A DNA stretch of 42,505 nucleotides from positions 1 to 42,505 of the forward strand of contig CAKZVF010000208.1 of assembly GCA_937921995.1 (NCBI GenBank). Direction: 5' to 3'. Below the pieces are notes generated by a model, which did not search any database, was not told the origin of the DNA, and was given only the letters and a program-made list of their open reading frames with translations. Position 1 is the stretch's first letter, and each line of letters begins with the position of its first letter. This DNA is from an uncultured Pirellulaceae bacterium. Lineage in GTDB: Bacteria; Planctomycetota; Planctomycetia; Pirellulales; Pirellulaceae. The position numbers and the translations under genes are program-made. This document shows positions 41,459 through 42,505 of this stretch, one piece after another.

Positions 41459-41604
41459 GAAAAATCTCCTGCGATCTTGGGAATGCGGATACAGAGTTAG
41501 ACCAGTTGAAACTTGGATGTTTCAACCATCAAGCCTGCTCAAATACTCAGAGCTAAATTATGGCCGAAAACGCGTCATGTTATATGAAGGCATCGGTTAG
41601 CTAT
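41411..41604. repeat. Direct repeat copy A (5' end and promoter of nuclease-like gene)
   Basis: 194 bases running from inside the nuclease coding start (41411-41458) through its upstream region, ending ATCGGTTAGCTAT. It is repeated in the same orientation as copy B with scattered substitutions; shared blocks include AGCTAAATTATGGCC and AAAACGCGTCAT. Confidence 0.85.
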
Positions 41605-41798
41605 GGGTGAATAGTTCTTCCGCCACAAACCCGACTTTACGGTCGCCATTGTTGGTGGGTAAGTGCTGTAGGTGAAGTTGAGGCATTTGTGCGTTCCTTC
41701 AAACTGGAATCGGATTCAACCAACCCCGATTAGTTTCGGGAGATGATAGTTGCATGAGGTTGAACCAAACGTCGTAGTGCCAAGAATCAGTGCGTGTC

Positions 41799-41911
41799 AC
41801 CTAGTCGATATCGGAATTGAGCGCACGCTACTATATGGCAGCCCTTCTTTAACGCGTTGCCGTAAAGTCATTCAACAAATGGTCGCGAATAGCGGCCTCA
41901 TTAAGCGTCAC
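41799..41911 (-). pseudogene. Remnant of a duplicated nuclease-like gene
   Basis: From GTG 41911 the minus strand reads VTLNEAAIRDHLLNDF, matching the start MTFNEATIRDHLANDL of the intact gene. After a deletion of about 180 bases that removed the catalytic core it continues in the segment EGLPYSSVRSIPIST, matching EGLPYGSVRSILVST, and then hits a stop. Confidence 0.8.
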
Positions 41912-42057
41912 AAATGGTCTGCTGCGATCTCGGGATTGCGGACGCAAAATGAGCCATGTTGAAACTTGGATATTTCAACCATCAAACCTGTCCAAATACT
42001 CATAGCTAAATTATGGCCAAAAACGCGTCATATTACTTAAAGGCATCGGTTAGCTAT
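41863..42057. repeat. Direct repeat copy B (decayed nuclease start and promoter)
   Basis: 195 bases matching copy A. In this copy the ATG has become GTG and the GGAG ribosome site is lost, so the copy at 41411-41604 is the working one. The stretch 41605-41798 between the copies shows no gene; 42058-42116 holds only the ribosome site of the next gene. Confidence 0.85.
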
Positions 42058-42116
42058 TAGCCGCATGCCTTTGTCTTGTTTTACAACAACTCATTTAACT
42101 AGGAGGCCCGAAATCA

Positions 42117-42383
42117 ATGTCACATATTGTTCAAATTACAACTGAGGTGCGCGACGAAGCAGCGGTGCAGTCCGCTTGCGATCGACTTCACCTTCCTGCT
42201 CCACGGCACGGAACTTTCGAGCTTTACGGTTCGACCGAAAGTGGGCTTGGCATCGAGTTGCCTCGCTGGAAGTATCCGGTCGTTGCCAACCTGACGACCG
42301 GTCAACTGCGCTACGACAACTATGGCGGCAGATGGGGCGGCCAAGAATTCTTGGATCGGTTTCTACGTAACCGTACACGGTGA
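42117..42383 (+). CDS. DUF1257/Ycf35-like small protein, apparently short
   Basis: 88 residues with AGGAGG ten bases before ATG 42117. The start MSHIVQITTEVRDEAAVQSACDRL and the block YPVVANLTTGQLRYDNYGGRWGGQEFLDRFL fit the DUF1257 family, known in planctomycetes and as Ycf35 in plastids. From memory the family runs on for another 30-40 residues after this block; here it stops at NRTR. A nearby frameshift or a genuinely short paralogue could explain this. Function unknown; relatives are often encoded beside AAA ATPases. Confidence 0.8.
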   Translation: MSHIVQITTEVRDEAAVQSACDRLHLPAPRHGTFELYGSTESGLGIELPRWKYPVVANLTTGQLRYDNYGGRWGGQEFLDRFLRNRTR

Positions 42384-42405
42384 CCATCGTGTCATGTGAG
42401 GTTGA

Positions 42406-42505
42406 CTATTTTCTTGACTTTCGTCTTCTTGCCCGGCGGACTCGTTTTCGGTCGGCGGCTTGGCGACGCTCGTCTTTTCGATAAACGCGGATCGCCTCGG
42501 GGTGC
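42406..42505 (-). CDS. C-terminal tail of a basic protein, cut by the window edge
   Basis: The minus strand is open from the last base of the window to TAG at 42406-42408. The 32 residues are very basic (RVYRKDERRQAADRKRVRRARRRKSRK). No family can be assigned. The unusual Arg/Lys richness argues for a real nucleic-acid-binding tail, but chance cannot be excluded over 100 bases. Confidence 0.4.
   Translation of the reverse strand, partial: HPEAIRVYRKDERRQAADRKRVRRARRRKSRK

Noticed and set aside
41590-41604. ATCGGTTAGCTAT ends of the repeats taken as integron attC-like sites
   Set aside because: GTTAGCT does not fit GTTRRRY and no matching inverse core is present; the repeats are explained by gene duplication.
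1-42505. CRISPR arrays, tRNA or rRNA genes
   Set aside because: No regularly spaced repeats and no cloverleaf or rRNA segments were recognised by reading; an automated scan was not possible.

Overview
The window looks like chromosomal DNA of a marine-type planctomycete (Pirellulaceae / Rhodopirellula-like). The reasons are the mix of protein families (long MscK-like channel, several universal stress proteins, VKOR-DsbA fusion, DUF1257-type small protein, CsrA), moderate GC, and a dispersed-type palindrome at 9378-9454 of a kind I remember from Rhodopirellula genomes. No rRNA, tRNA or CRISPR array was seen.

Layout. (1) 1-2.6 kb is the right end of a mobile element: the tail of an unknown gene with a terminator, a small gene and a large serine recombinase. 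The recombinase has fused into, and cut off, a universal stress protein gene that belongs to the neighbouring mscS operon. (2) 2.6-11.8 kb is a stress and ion-homeostasis block: hypothetical protein-mechanosensitive channel-usp' on the minus strand, corA and a tandem usp on the plus strand, then usp-usp-Ca2+/cation antiporter on the minus strand. A decayed, AT-richer islet (9.45-10.05 kb) lies inside it. (3) 12.0-16.2 kb, plus strand: VKOR-DsbA disulfide enzyme, PP2C phosphatase and an NtrC-type sigma-54 activator. (4) 16.1-20.2 kb, minus strand: a sulfur operon (ArsR-type repressor, metallo-hydrolase/rhodanese, two YeeE/YedE permease halves, TauE/SafE exporter). (5) 20.3-23.4 kb, minus strand: a tiny Lys/Ala-rich protein, an NhaP-type antiporter with a TrkA-N domain, and a secreted very acidic protein. 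(6) 23.9-27.5 kb: a 1190-residue SF2 helicase. (7) 27.5-38.5 kb, minus strand: hybrid histidine kinase, Ser/Thr kinase, PP2C, ATP-grasp-like protein, AstE/aspartoacylase-like hydrolase, two glutathione-synthetase-like ATP-grasp paralogues, MgtE. (8) 38.6-40.7 kb, plus strand: csrA, RimB-type zinc protease, RimK fused to an RCK_C domain. (9) 40.7-42.5 kb: a nuclease-like gene with a decayed partial duplicate, a short DUF1257-like gene and the tail of a basic protein.

Main result. Eleven sites matching the sigma-54 (RpoN) -24/-12 promoter (TGGCAC-N5-TTGCW, GG and GC separated by exactly ten bases) sit in the non-coding gaps between about 7.0 and 38.6 kb. Each points at the next downstream gene, and in four gaps they form divergent pairs. 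They precede nearly every transcription unit of regions 2-8, and the window also carries an NtrC-family activator. I infer a roughly 34-kb RpoN-dependent stress island: K+/Mg2+/Ca2+/Na+ and osmotic homeostasis, universal stress proteins, sulfide/persulfide handling, disulfide formation, protein phosphorylation, four ATP-grasp ligases and post-transcriptional control by CsrA, probably switched on together. The mobile element on the left and the nuclease/DUF1257 segment on the right have no such sites, which marks the limits of the island. A second layer is visible in the sulfur operon, where two near-identical 24-bp operator-like sequences lie upstream of arsR and of the hydrolase gene.
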